Source: Phycisphaerales bacterium
Lineage (GTDB): Bacteria; Planctomycetota; Phycisphaerae; Phycisphaerales; UBA1924
Length of the DNA stretch: 64,000 nucleotides
Assembly (NCBI GenBank): GCA_016699835.1
Contig: CP064987.1
Span: 744,001 to 808,000, forward strand
Reading direction: 5' to 3'
Under the pieces are notes generated by a model. That model worked only from the letters and a program-made list of their open reading frames with translations. It made no database searches and had not been told where the DNA came from. Of this stretch, positions 1 to 8,423 are shown in pieces (within the stretch, counting starts at the first letter, position 1; every line of letters starts with the position of its first letter). A program made the position numbers and the translations under genes.

Positions 1-366
1 CATATCTGGATGTCGCTGTATCCGTATCAAGTAACCGCGGCGGGGCAGAGTGAGCCGGATCTACACCTCCAGATCGTGCTCGAGGACGAGGCGAGGCAGG
101 TCGATCCGGCGACGATCAAGAGCCGGGATCTGAGCGACATCCGCCCGGGGGGGCTGGGCGTGCACATCATCAAGGAAGTGATGGACGAGGTGCGGTATCA
201 GCAGCGCTCGCCGGCGGGGATGCGGCTGGAGATGCTGAAGAAGCAGGGGCCGACGGCGAAGCGACTCGAATGCTGCCCCGATCCGGAGTGTGGCGACAAG
301 TCGAGCGGCTCACCGGCAACGAAGAACCAATCGATGAAGTCTGGAGGGTGCCATGGCGAGCGGTGA
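1..366 (+). CDS. Anti-sigma factor (HATPase_c_2, RsbW-like), 5' partial
   Basis: This is the C-terminal part of a GHKL-type ATP-binding anti-sigma kinase. The frame is open to the window edge, so the N-terminus with the Asn-containing N box lies outside. The visible G1-like segment (FDP equivalent 'QVDPATIKSRD') is followed by 'GGLGVHIIKEVMDEVRYQ', the G2 glycine box and helix typical of RsbW/SpoIIAB relatives, and by the strand 'GMRLEMLKK'. A Cys-containing tail of about 35 residues follows that the family does not need. The stop overlaps the start of the STAS gene by 14 nt, so the two form a switch pair: in this family the kinase binds a sigma factor or partner and is released by the STAS antagonist. 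Partner identity is inferred. Confidence 0.8.
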   Translation, partial: HIWMSLYPYQVTAAGQSEPDLHLQIVLEDEARQVDPATIKSRDLSDIRPGGLGVHIIKEVMDEVRYQQRSPAGMRLEMLKKQGPTAKRLECCPDPECGDKSSGSPATKNQSMKSGGCHGER

Positions 367-700
367 TGCATTGTCGGTGAAGGTGTTCAATCGCGATGGC
401 GCCGCCGTGCTCGCCCCGACGGGGGAGATCGGGTACCAGGAGGCGCCGGCCTTCAAGAACCACATCAAGCAGGCGTACGAGACCAAGCCCTCGAAGATGG
501 TCGTGGACCTGACGGGGGTGAGTTACATGGGCACGCCGGGTGTGGCGACGCTGGTCGAGGCGTTGCAGGTCTCGCGGAAGACTCGGACACCTTTGATCCT
601 GTGCTCGTTGAATGAACGCGTGCGGGCGATCTTCGACATTGCGCGGCTGACGACCGTCTTCACGATCACGGACACGCTGGACGAGGCGATGGCGCAGTAG
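353..700 (+). CDS. STAS-domain protein (anti-sigma antagonist or MlaB-like)
   Basis: A 115-residue single STAS domain with the usual order: beta hairpin with 'PTGEI', helix, 'KMVVDLTGVSYMG', then the loop that carries the regulatory hydroxyl residue. In SpoIIAA this loop reads D-S-S-G with the phosphoserine first; in MlaB it reads D-T-A-G. Here it is G-T-P-G, with Thr61 at the phospho-acceptor position. It overlaps the anti-sigma kinase gene, which favours an RsbV/SpoIIAA role, while the MlaE-type permease about 100 bp downstream and the Thr favour an MlaB-like role. I cannot separate the two from sequence alone. Confidence 0.85.
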   Translation: MASGDALSVKVFNRDGAAVLAPTGEIGYQEAPAFKNHIKQAYETKPSKMVVDLTGVSYMGTPGVATLVEALQVSRKTRTPLILCSLNERVRAIFDIARLTTVFTITDTLDEAMAQ

Positions 701-797
701 GCGGGCCTTGGGTCGTCAACAGGCGTCGTGTCTCGTGAGAATCGGTCGCGGCATCGTGCAGAAACAACGCCGGTATCGTCGATGAACTCGGGCAGGT

Positions 798-1655
798 ATG
801 CCGAGCGATTCGCCACATCCTGAGCACGACAGGGCCATTAGGGCCGCGTTGATTGTTCGACCAGTCGAGCGGGTCGGGGGTTTGTTCCTGCGCTTGCTCG
901 ATCACATTGGCCGGGTCGTGATGCTCGTGCTCGAGGCGGCCCGGTGGCTGTGGCGGGGGCTGGTCCGCAAGCGCGTCCGTATGGGGCGCGACGCGATCGT
1001 TGCCCAGATTGTGCGCGTCGGTGTCCGGTCGATCTTCATCGTGGCGCTCGTGTCGGGGTGCGTGGGGCTGATCCTGGCATTCCAACTCGCCCCGCCGCTC
1101 GATGAGTTCGGGCAGCGCGATGCGGTGGCGAACATCATCGCGGTCGCGGTGCTGCGAGAACTAGGTCCGTTGATCGGGGCGATCGTGCTGACGGGGTTCG
1201 CCGGGGCGTCGATCGCGGCGGAGATCGGGACGATGGTCGTCTCGGAGGAGATCGAGGCGCTCGAGGCGCACGCGCTCAACCCGGTGCGATTCCTCGTGGT
1301 GCCGCGCGTGGTCGCGACGATCCTGAGCATGACGGCGCTGGGCGTGGTGGCGAGCTTTGTCGCGATTGTCGCCTCGCTCTTCATCTCGGTGACCGTGCTG
1401 GACATCCCGCTCACGACGTATATCGACAACACGCTGCGCCAGGCGAAACTCGTGGACTTCTACACGGGCGTGGGGAAGGCGACGGTCTTCGGGCTGCTCA
1501 TCGGCGCGATCGCGTGCGCGAACGGGCTGAAGGTCTCGGGCGGGGCCGCGGGCGTGGGCAAGGCGACGACGGGGACGGTCGTACAGAGCGTCGTGTCGAT
1601 CGTGATCGCCGACCTGCTCTTCACGGCGATCTTCTACGCCCTCAAGTTGACGTGA
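798..1655 (+). CDS. mlaE: MlaE-type ABC transporter permease
   Basis: A 285-residue inner-membrane permease of the MlaE/YrbE family, which moves phospholipids between membranes in complex with MlaF ATPase, MlaD and a STAS protein. The family core is clear: an amphipathic N-terminal helix, 'SGCVGLILAFQ', then 'VLRELGPLIGAIVLTGFAGASIAAEIGTM' (given here as two joined family motifs) and 'EEIEALEAHALNPVRFLVVPRV', with five or so hydrophobic segments. An N-terminal extension of about 25 residues makes it slightly longer than the usual 250 to 265. No mlaF or mlaD is next to it; the following gene converges on it with no spacer. The ATG has a modest GGCAGGT upstream. Confidence 0.9.
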   Translation: MPSDSPHPEHDRAIRAALIVRPVERVGGLFLRLLDHIGRVVMLVLEAARWLWRGLVRKRVRMGRDAIVAQIVRVGVRSIFIVALVSGCVGLILAFQLAPPLDEFGQRDAVANIIAVAVLRELGPLIGAIVLTGFAGASIAAEIGTMVVSEEIEALEAHALNPVRFLVVPRVVATILSMTALGVVASFVAIVASLFISVTVLDIPLTTYIDNTLRQAKLVDFYTGVGKATVFGLLIGAIACANGLKVSGGAAGVGKATTGTVVQSVVSIVIADLLFTAIFYALKLT

Positions 1656-3266
1656 TCACATGGTGGGCTCGTCGCGGTGAGCGATGGCGTCGGCGTACAC
1701 CCGCTCGATTTCCGGGGCGTGATCGCTCATGCTCTTTGGAGGTGTCACGTTTGCTCGGAGCGTGGCGAGCGTTGAGGGATTGGCCACGAGATCTCGGAGC
1801 GTTTCGGCGAGGGCGGCCACGTCGTTCGCCCGGAAGAGCAGGCCATTGTGGTTGTGGGTGATCACGTCGGGGATGCCGCCGGCGTTGGAGGCGAGGACGG
1901 GGACGCCGCAGGCGAGGAACTCGAGGACGGTCTGCGGGCCGTTGTCCCACCAGGCGCTGGGAACGACGCCGAGGTCGATGTCCTTGACGAGGATCGGGAT
2001 GTCCGTGTGGGCGTATTCCCCTTCGACGACGACCCGCGCGAGTTTCGAGGCCAAGCGGCGGAGTCGCGGTGTGATGCTCGCGACATCTTTGGCGTGCACG
2101 CTGAGGTCGAAGGCCCGGGCGATAGAAGGCTCGAGCGACTCGAGCGCGGCGACGAGCACGGGGAGGCCCTTGGCGACGTTGTGGTAGCCAAGGAACGCGA
2201 GACGGATCGGACGGGAGAAGCCCGTGTTCGAGGCTTCGGGTGGTTTGTAGATCTTCCCGCGAGAATCGAGCATGGCGGTGGCATGGCCGGTCATGGTCGT
2301 GCCGATGGCGAGCGTCTCGATTCGATCTGAGGCAACGCCCAGGCTCTCGAACTTGTCGGCGACGAATCGGGAGACGGCATGGACCCGATCGCAGGCATTC
2401 AAGGCACGGACCATCGCGAAGCGGCGTCTGGCGTACTCGTTGGGCTCACGCGTCGACTTTGGTTCGGGATGGATGGTGTTGTCGAAAGGTGTGCCGACAG
2501 ATTCGTCGATGGCGTTGCTCGACGCGGGTGCCTCGAATCGCTCTGGAACGGGGCGAGCGGCCTCTGGAGTTGACGCAAACCCCGCGAGCCATTTCCTGGC
2601 CCCGGTCTCGAGCACGGGGAGCGCGATGTCCTGGCCCTCCACCTTCGGATCGGCGAAGACGACTCGCGCGAGGGAGCGATCGACTCGGGTCCTGATCTCG
2701 GCGACGTGGCTCGGGGCGTTGACGCATGCGACACAGGCGTGCCCATTCTCGAAGTTCTCGCAGACGCGTGCGGCGTTCTGGATGAGATAGATCTGGGGGC
2801 ACACGGTGTGGTAGTTGTGGAGGCTGTAGACGATCGCGGGGCGTTTGCCCGCGGCGCCCATGGCCTTGATCGCGGGGATGACCCCGGCCGTCAGCCCCTC
2901 GATGTTGTGCAGATGGACGACATCGAGATACAGCGAGCGGAGAAGGTCAAGGATCTTGGATTCGAGTTCGAGGTTGGCGACCTCGCCCAAAGGATTTCTG
3001 AACTGGAACCACGACGGCGCGACGACGGGGGAGTTCACGACGTCGTAGGTCTCGATGCCCTCGACGCTTTCGAGTCGGCGGATGTGGGTGGGCCCGGGGC
3101 GTCTGAGCCAGGCGTCGGGGGAGTAGGTGAGCCCTGAGGAAAGCGCAAAGAGCGTGTGCCCACGGCCCATGAGTTCATGGGCGAGGGCGTAGGCATAGCC
3201 GTTGACGCCGCCTCCCATCGAGGCGCCGAGGGCGATGGGGGCCCAGTTCACCATGAGGACGCGCAT
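1656..3266 (-). CDS. Glycosyltransferase family 4 (group 1)
   Basis: A 536-residue GT-B fold glycosyltransferase, likely acting on cell-surface or polysaccharide precursors. The start was placed at 'MRVLMVNWAPIALG', the typical first strand of the N-terminal Rossmann domain, followed by 'GGGVNGYAYALAHELMGRGH'; the frame is open upstream but has no recognisable sequence there. A Cys-rich patch with three cysteines in 'VCENFENGHACVAC' follows 'SLHNYHTVCPQ', as in some GT4 enzymes. The C-terminal domain has the nucleotide-sugar signature 'PQTVLEFLACGVPVLAS' with 'GGIPDVI' and 'NGLLF'. Between the domains is a long linker of low conservation. Acceptor and donor cannot be told. It converges directly with the permease gene. 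Confidence 0.88.
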   Translation of the reverse strand: MRVLMVNWAPIALGASMGGGVNGYAYALAHELMGRGHTLFALSSGLTYSPDAWLRRPGPTHIRRLESVEGIETYDVVNSPVVAPSWFQFRNPLGEVANLELESKILDLLRSLYLDVVHLHNIEGLTAGVIPAIKAMGAAGKRPAIVYSLHNYHTVCPQIYLIQNAARVCENFENGHACVACVNAPSHVAEIRTRVDRSLARVVFADPKVEGQDIALPVLETGARKWLAGFASTPEAARPVPERFEAPASSNAIDESVGTPFDNTIHPEPKSTREPNEYARRRFAMVRALNACDRVHAVSRFVADKFESLGVASDRIETLAIGTTMTGHATAMLDSRGKIYKPPEASNTGFSRPIRLAFLGYHNVAKGLPVLVAALESLEPSIARAFDLSVHAKDVASITPRLRRLASKLARVVVEGEYAHTDIPILVKDIDLGVVPSAWWDNGPQTVLEFLACGVPVLASNAGGIPDVITHNHNGLLFRANDVAALAETLRDLVANPSTLATLRANVTPPKSMSDHAPEIERVYADAIAHRDEPTM

Positions 3267-3412
3267 AGCGGAAGCAGCGTAGTCGATCTTGAGGGGCGCA
3301 CGCGGGTGGCACGCCCGATTCAGCCACGGATGATGCCATGCAACAGCGACGGCGAGCCTCCCAACAATCACCGGGACGTCACCGGATTCGAAAGGACCCA
3401 TGGGAGCGACGC

Positions 3413-4123
3413 GTGCTTGCTGTTCGATGCGACAACTGCGATGTTCTCTTTGAGGTCGAGGGCGACAAGGCGGGGCAGAAGGTCTCGTGCCCGGAGTGTG
3501 GCGATGTGACCTTTGCGCCCCTGTCAGGCCGACCCGACACACCCAAGGCACACTCGGCTGGATCGAAGTCTCGTCATCGTGGGAGCGACAACGAGACGCG
3601 AGAGTCGGTGGATGAGCGTGCATCGGCCGAGGACCGGGCGGTGAAGGCCGGCTTGCCGCCAGCACGCGGGCCCGAGGTCGAGGTATGCGTGATCCGTCCC
3701 TCGATCATCCGATCCAAGCCCGGGACGTTTGCCGCGTTGTGCGCGACGCTTGTGATCGGGCTGATCGGCGGCGTGATGGCTCTCTCGGCCGGCCTGATTC
3801 CCCTCGGCGCGATCGCGATCACGCTCGCCGGTCTGGCCGGCGCGTGGATGGCGGTCTGGCGATTCTCCATCATCGGGTCGTATCTCCAGATCACGACGAA
3901 GCGCACGGTCGAGCATGTCGGGATCTTCAGCAAGCGCACCACCGAGGTCCTGCACCGCGACATCCGCAACTTTCGCACGAGCCAGACCTTCTGGCAGCGT
4001 GTCTTCGGTGTGGGGACGGTCGAGATCGACTCGGCCGCCGACGCGAACACCGAGATCGTGATGGAGAACGTCCCCAACCCCCGGCGGATCCACCAGATGA
4101 TCGATGTCTATCGCCCGCTTTGA
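3413..4123 (+). CDS. Zinc-ribbon plus bacterial PH (bPH_2) membrane protein
   Basis: I start this at the GTG at 3413, because a GGAG lies 7 nt upstream and the protein then begins directly with a zinc ribbon ('VRCDNCDVLFEVEG' and 'VSCPECGD', four Cys). An ATG at 3338 in the same frame lacks a ribosome binding site. A polar linker is followed by two adjacent hydrophobic segments near residues 100 to 150, then a YdbS/bPH_2-like domain: 'YLQITTKRTVEHVGIFSKR' and 'VEIDSAADANTEI'. Such domains are common in membrane-bound planctomycete proteins of unknown role. No partner gene is evident. Confidence 0.8.
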   Translation: MLAVRCDNCDVLFEVEGDKAGQKVSCPECGDVTFAPLSGRPDTPKAHSAGSKSRHRGSDNETRESVDERASAEDRAVKAGLPPARGPEVEVCVIRPSIIRSKPGTFAALCATLVIGLIGGVMALSAGLIPLGAIAITLAGLAGAWMAVWRFSIIGSYLQITTKRTVEHVGIFSKRTTEVLHRDIRNFRTSQTFWQRVFGVGTVEIDSAADANTEIVMENVPNPRRIHQMIDVYRPL

Positions 4124-4165
4124 GTCGCGTTTGATGTTCGACGCAAGGAGGTAGAGGTGGGAAGC

Positions 4166-4184
4166 AACAGGCGGGACGCCTGTT
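4166..4184. repeat. REP-like palindrome
   Basis: Perfect 8-bp inverted repeat AACAGGCG / CGCCTGTT around a 3-base loop, in the 248-bp gap after the PH-domain gene. It could act as a transcript end for that gene, though no T-run follows. Its form resembles the short palindromes scattered between genes in many bacterial genomes; copy number elsewhere cannot be judged here. Confidence 0.45.
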
Positions 4185-4371
4185 CCACGAGATTGGGTAG
4201 GCCGCGGGGGCGGGCAGTGGCATGGGTCGCTACGCCCGGCTCTGTTGATTCTAGTTTTGGTGAATTCCTCGCCTGGGCTTGATCCGAGATTGGCAGCGGA
4301 CCGATATCAGGCCTACAACCCGAGGCAGTGGGCCGACGCGTGGGCGTTCGACCCCTTGACGAGGATCGCCG

Positions 4372-4722
4372 ATGACCTGGTTCTCCAAGACACGCCTGAA
4401 GGTGCTGACGTATGTCGTGGGGATTCTTTTGGCCGCGCTCGGCGTGCTGTCCATGACGGCGCTCCCGGCGTGGGTCGTGCTGGCGCCGATTGTGGCCGCG
4501 GTGGCGATGGTGATCAACACGACGGCGTCTCGGCTGGCCAGCCCCACGTGCCTGCACTGCGGGCATGACGTGAAGGACACGCCGCACGGGCACTATGGCG
4601 CGATCTGCCCGGAGTGCGGCTCGTTGGCGTTCTCGGGACGAAACGACGATGCGGCTCGGGCTGGGACGAGTGACATTCTTGAGGATGCCGGCGACGACGT
4701 GAGCGACGACACGGTCGCCTGA
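4372..4722 (+). CDS. Small membrane protein with zinc ribbon
   Basis: A 116-residue protein not assignable to a named family. Residues 9 to 48 form two closely spaced transmembrane helices, followed by a C4-type zinc ribbon 'CLHCGHDV...CPECG' near residues 60 to 83 and a short acidic tail. The ribbon resembles the one in the gene before it (3413), so the two may be functionally related. The start ATG has weak upstream complementarity to 16S rRNA. No operon partner is obvious. Confidence 0.7.
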   Translation: MTWFSKTRLKVLTYVVGILLAALGVLSMTALPAWVVLAPIVAAVAMVINTTASRLASPTCLHCGHDVKDTPHGHYGAICPECGSLAFSGRNDDAARAGTSDILEDAGDDVSDDTVA

Positions 4723-4793
4723 CTCTGCTCGAAGGTCTACACAGTGCAAGTCCTGGTCACCTCGGCCTCGACATTCGGCGTAACCGAACTTTC

Positions 4794-4830
4794 AAAGAAA
4801 CATGGCCTGTCCGCTGGGGAACAGGCCATG
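4794..4830 (-). terminator. Rho-independent terminator of tig
   Basis: Perfect 10-bp inverted repeat (CATGGCCTGT / ACAGGCCATG, 10-base loop). Read on the minus strand it is followed by TTTCTTTG, and it lies about 30 bp past the trigger factor stop. Confidence 0.8.
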
Positions 4831-4859
4831 TCGTTATGGCTTGATGTCTGACGCGAGCG

Positions 4860-6275
4860 TCAGGACTTCTTCTTGGACTTGGCGCCCTTGGCCTCGGCGT
4901 CGCCTTCTTTGTCGCTGAACTTCTTGTTGAACTCGTCGAGGGAGACGTCCTTGGTCTTGGCCTTGGTGAGGATCGCGTCCATGGTCTTGTGGTCGCGAAT
5001 CTGCTGGAAGACGGCCCCGACCTGATTGGTCTGGATGAGTTCCTGGCGGAGCTTCTCCGGGCGGACGCCACGCTCGCGGGCCATCATGAAGATGCGGTGG
5101 TTGACCTCGGCGTCGTCCACACGGACCTTGAGGTCCTCGGCGGCCTTGGAGAGCACGAAGAAGAGTTTCAGATCGCGGACGGCGACGGCGGCGGAGGCGT
5201 TGCGCAACTCCGCCATGTGCTCCTCGATCTCCGCGGGCTTCACGCCGCGATACATGAGTTCCATGCGCCGGCGCTCGAGCGTGCGGACGGCCTGCTGGGC
5301 GGTGAGGCGCTGGGGGAGGTCCATCTTGATTTCTTCGACGAGGTGCTTGGCGACCTGCTGCCGCATGAGCGACTGCTGCTCGACCGTGGCACGCTCGCTG
5401 AGGCGCTCACGGATGGCATCACGCAGGGCCTTTTCGTCGGCGACGCCGAACAACTCGGCCATCTTCTCGGGGGCCGCCTGCACGATGCGGTCCACTCGAT
5501 CGACCTTGAAGGTGATGGTGAGGTCGTTGTTGCGGATCCCCTCGACCTCGTGGTTCTCAGGGCCTTTGACCTTGACGGTGAGGTCGGCGCCGGGCTTGGG
5601 CGAGCCGATCTGCTTGGTGAAATCGTCCACGACGACGCCCAGGATCATGCCCTTGCCGTTCTTGTCCTTGGGCGGGACCTGGATGACAGCGCCGGGGATG
5701 TTGTAGAACTCGGTCCCGTCCTTGCCCTTCATGATGGCGTGCCCGGTGCAGTAGTCGCCGGCCTCGGCGGACTCGCGCGACTCGAGTTCGCCCTCGTTGA
5801 TGCAGAGATTCGTGAGTTCCTTCTGCACCATCTCGTCGGTGACCTCGATCGCGGGCTTCAAGATCTCCAGCCCGTCGAACGCGGGCATCTCGAACTCGGG
5901 CATCACCTCGACCTCGAGTTCGAAAGAGAGCGCTTTGCCCGGCTGGAGATCGATCTTCGCGAGCGACTCGCTCGTCGGGTCCCCCACCACCGCGAGTTTG
6001 TGGTCCTCGACGGCCTTGGAGAAGGCGGCGGCGACGAGTTGGTTCTTGGCCTCACCACGCACGCTCTGCCCGAAGCGCTTCTCGACGAGCGCCCGGGGGG
6101 CCTTGCCGGGGCGGAAACCGGGGAGGGCGGCGGCGGCGACGAGCGTGCCCATCGAATCCTCGAGTTTCTCATCCACCGTGGCGGCGGGGATCTCGATGTG
6201 GATCTTCTTGCGGCTTGGGCCGGCGTCAGAGATCTTGACGGTGTTGGGACGCTCCTGGGTCGCGCTGCTCGACAT
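4860..6275 (-). CDS. tig: Trigger factor, ribosome-associated chaperone
   Basis: A 471-residue trigger factor, which binds the ribosome exit tunnel and assists folding of new chains. The start was placed at 'MSSSATQERPN', with GGAG upstream, rather than at an upstream ATG in the same frame. The N-terminal ribosome-binding domain carries the signature 'LPGFRPGKAPRALVEKRFG'. A FKBP-type peptidyl-prolyl isomerase domain follows around residues 170 to 260 ('AEAGDYCTGHA'), then the helical C-terminal substrate-binding domain, ending in a Lys-rich acidic tail. It is somewhat longer than the E. coli protein (432). In many bacteria tig precedes clpP-clpX; here it is alone and closed by a clear terminator. 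Confidence 0.95.
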   Translation of the reverse strand: MSSSATQERPNTVKISDAGPSRKKIHIEIPAATVDEKLEDSMGTLVAAAALPGFRPGKAPRALVEKRFGQSVRGEAKNQLVAAAFSKAVEDHKLAVVGDPTSESLAKIDLQPGKALSFELEVEVMPEFEMPAFDGLEILKPAIEVTDEMVQKELTNLCINEGELESRESAEAGDYCTGHAIMKGKDGTEFYNIPGAVIQVPPKDKNGKGMILGVVVDDFTKQIGSPKPGADLTVKVKGPENHEVEGIRNNDLTITFKVDRVDRIVQAAPEKMAELFGVADEKALRDAIRERLSERATVEQQSLMRQQVAKHLVEEIKMDLPQRLTAQQAVRTLERRRMELMYRGVKPAEIEEHMAELRNASAAVAVRDLKLFFVLSKAAEDLKVRVDDAEVNHRIFMMARERGVRPEKLRQELIQTNQVGAVFQQIRDHKTMDAILTKAKTKDVSLDEFNKKFSDKEGDAEAKGAKSKKKS

Positions 6276-6569
6276 GACTATTCGCTCCGTGTCGCACGTT
6301 GGGCATGGCGGACGCCGGAGCGTCAAGCCATGGGTCGGGGCCATGGTTCAGGTACATGTGGAGGGACCGGCGTCGGGCCCGACTTTGCCCGGAACCGTCC
6401 CATTCACAAGGGGGTTAGTCTAGCCTTCACACACCACGATCGCCGCCCGTTTGGTACACTCCGCCATGGCGAAACCGTGGCCGTCGCCATGGCCCGGGCC
6501 TGTCCACTGCCAAGGGCCGTCTTCGCCGACTCGACTCCCCGTTTTCGCCATACTCGTCCAGGAGCCAAC

Positions 6570-8378
6570 ATGCGTCAGGGAACTTTGATCGTTGGTGCGA
6601 GGTTGTGCTCGGCCGCCCTTGCGATCGTCAGCATGTCGTTTTCTGCCGTCGCCGGCGGGGACGCGGCGTCGTGGGCCCCGGTCATCGAGGGCAAGCCCGC
6701 CGGCATGCCCGACATCGGCCACTCCATGGGCGACGCGGCGATCGTCGAGGCCATCCTCGACGAGGGTCTCCACCGCAACCAGGTCATGGACCACCTGTCG
6801 TATCTCTGCGAGCACATCGGCCCGCGGTTGACGGGATCGCCGAATGCGCTCGCCGCCAACCGGTGGACACACGACAAGTACGTCGAGTGGGGCCTTTCCA
6901 ACGTGCACCTCGAGGAATGGGGGACGATCGGCGCATCGTTCGAGCGCGTCGCCAACACGGGGAAGGTGCTCCTCGTCAAGCCGCCGCGGCGTGAGTCGAA
7001 AGAGGGCGATCTGCCGGCCGAGGATTCCGTCGAGGCTGTGCGCGATCTCACCATCACCACGCTCGCGTGGACCGCGGGCACGCCGGGGAGCGTTCGTGGC
7101 CCGATTGTCAAGGAACCGAAGGACGAGGCCGAGTTCGAGAAGGTGAAGGACTCGCTCGCCGGGGCGTGGGTGCTCATCCAGGCGCCGCCCTCGGTCGGGC
7201 AACGCGGCATTCGCAACATGGTGCGCACGCGATACGAGATGCGTGCGGCGGCACGGAAGACGGTCGCCGAGGGAAAGACGATCGAGGAACTCGCCATCCC
7301 CGATCGCGTGGCGTTCGCGGGTGTCGCCGGGTGGATCTCGACGAGCCGTGATGAACGCATCTGGACGGGGGCGCCGAGCAACTGGCGTGATGTGGACGCG
7401 AGTGCTGTTGTTCCCGAGCCGCACGCCATCATCAGCGGCGAGGACTACGACTTCATCAACTCGCGACTCGCGGACGGCGAGGTCCTCCAGGCCGAGATCA
7501 CGCTCGACAACCGGTTCCTCCCCGGTCCCGCTCCGGTATACAACACGATCGCGGAGATCCCCGGGACGGACCTTGCCGACGAGGTCGTGATTATCTCGGC
7601 CCATCTCGATTCCTGGGACACGACCGGTTCGCAGGGGTGCACGGACAACGGCACAGGCTCGGCTGTCACGCTCGAGGCCGCCCGCATCCTCGCGACCGTC
7701 GGCGCCAAGCCGCGGCGCACGATCCGGTTCATCAACTGGACGGGCGAGGAGCAGGGCCTTCTCGGATCGCTCGCCTACGCGGAGAAGCACGCCGACGAAC
7801 TGGATCGTGTCTCCGCGGTCTTTGTCGACGACGGCGGGACCAACAGCGAGGGCGGGTTGCAATGCCTGCCGGAGATGGTCGAGACGCTCGCCGCGGCGAC
7901 CGCGCCGGTCAACAACCTTTTCTATGACGACGTCTCGGGCGAGGCGTTGAACGTGAACATCAAGAGCGTCGAGACGATGCGCAGCGGCGGGAGCGACCAC
8001 GCCTCATTCCTCAAGCGAGGCGTTCCCGGATTCTTCTGGGAAGAGGTCGGGCGCGCCGACTACGCCTTCGGCTGGCACACCCAGCACGACCGGTTCGAAC
8101 TGGCGATTCCCGTCTACCTCCGCCAATCCGCGACATGCGCCGCGGTGACGGCGTACCGCCTCGCGTGCGCGCCGGCGCTGCTCCCGCGCGTTCCACTGAA
8201 GGAAGAGACCAAGGACGAGACGAAGGACGGTTCGAAGACCGACGCCAAGCCCGACGTGAAATCCGATGCCGCCACTCGAGACGCTGCAACGTCCGATGAG
8301 CCGAAGACGGCCGTGCCGAATGCCGACGCCCCCAAGTCCGACACTCCCGTCGCGCCCGACACGTCATCCTCAACCTGA
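6570..8378 (+). CDS. Secreted M28 family zinc metallopeptidase
   Basis: A 602-residue exported di-zinc aminopeptidase/carboxypeptidase of the M28 family. The start at 6570 has AGGAG 6 nt upstream and gives a signal peptide ending near 'SAVAGG'. A protease-associated-like insert occupies the first half. The catalytic core begins 'VIISAHLDSWDTTGSQG' (His345, Asp347), then Asp in 'CTDNGTGS', the general-base pair Glu393-Glu394 in 'TGEEQGLLGS', Asp in 'FVDDGGTN', and His477 in 'GGSDHASF', so the ligand set appears complete. The last 60 residues are a low-complexity Lys/Asp/Ser/Thr tail. It resembles plasma glutamate carboxypeptidase relatives; substrates are presumably extracellular peptides. Confidence 0.92.
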   Translation: MRQGTLIVGARLCSAALAIVSMSFSAVAGGDAASWAPVIEGKPAGMPDIGHSMGDAAIVEAILDEGLHRNQVMDHLSYLCEHIGPRLTGSPNALAANRWTHDKYVEWGLSNVHLEEWGTIGASFERVANTGKVLLVKPPRRESKEGDLPAEDSVEAVRDLTITTLAWTAGTPGSVRGPIVKEPKDEAEFEKVKDSLAGAWVLIQAPPSVGQRGIRNMVRTRYEMRAAARKTVAEGKTIEELAIPDRVAFAGVAGWISTSRDERIWTGAPSNWRDVDASAVVPEPHAIISGEDYDFINSRLADGEVLQAEITLDNRFLPGPAPVYNTIAEIPGTDLADEVVIISAHLDSWDTTGSQGCTDNGTGSAVTLEAARILATVGAKPRRTIRFINWTGEEQGLLGSLAYAEKHADELDRVSAVFVDDGGTNSEGGLQCLPEMVETLAAATAPVNNLFYDDVSGEALNVNIKSVETMRSGGSDHASFLKRGVPGFFWEEVGRADYAFGWHTQHDRFELAIPVYLRQSATCAAVTAYRLACAPALLPRVPLKEETKDETKDGSKTDAKPDVKSDAATRDAATSDEPKTAVPNADAPKSDTPVAPDTSSST

Positions 8379-8423
8379 TCGCCTGACCCGCGTCGAAGTT
8401 CCTTCGCGACGACCACTCACTCC

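Noticed and set aside
6421..6470. Promoter for the M28 peptidase (TTCACA ... TACACT)
   Set aside because: Spacing of 23 bp is too long for a sigma-70 promoter.
4989..6569. Long open frame upstream of and in frame with the M28 peptidase
   Set aside because: It runs antisense across tig with no family resemblance; the real peptidase start at 6570 has a ribosome site and signal peptide. High GC keeps antisense frames open.
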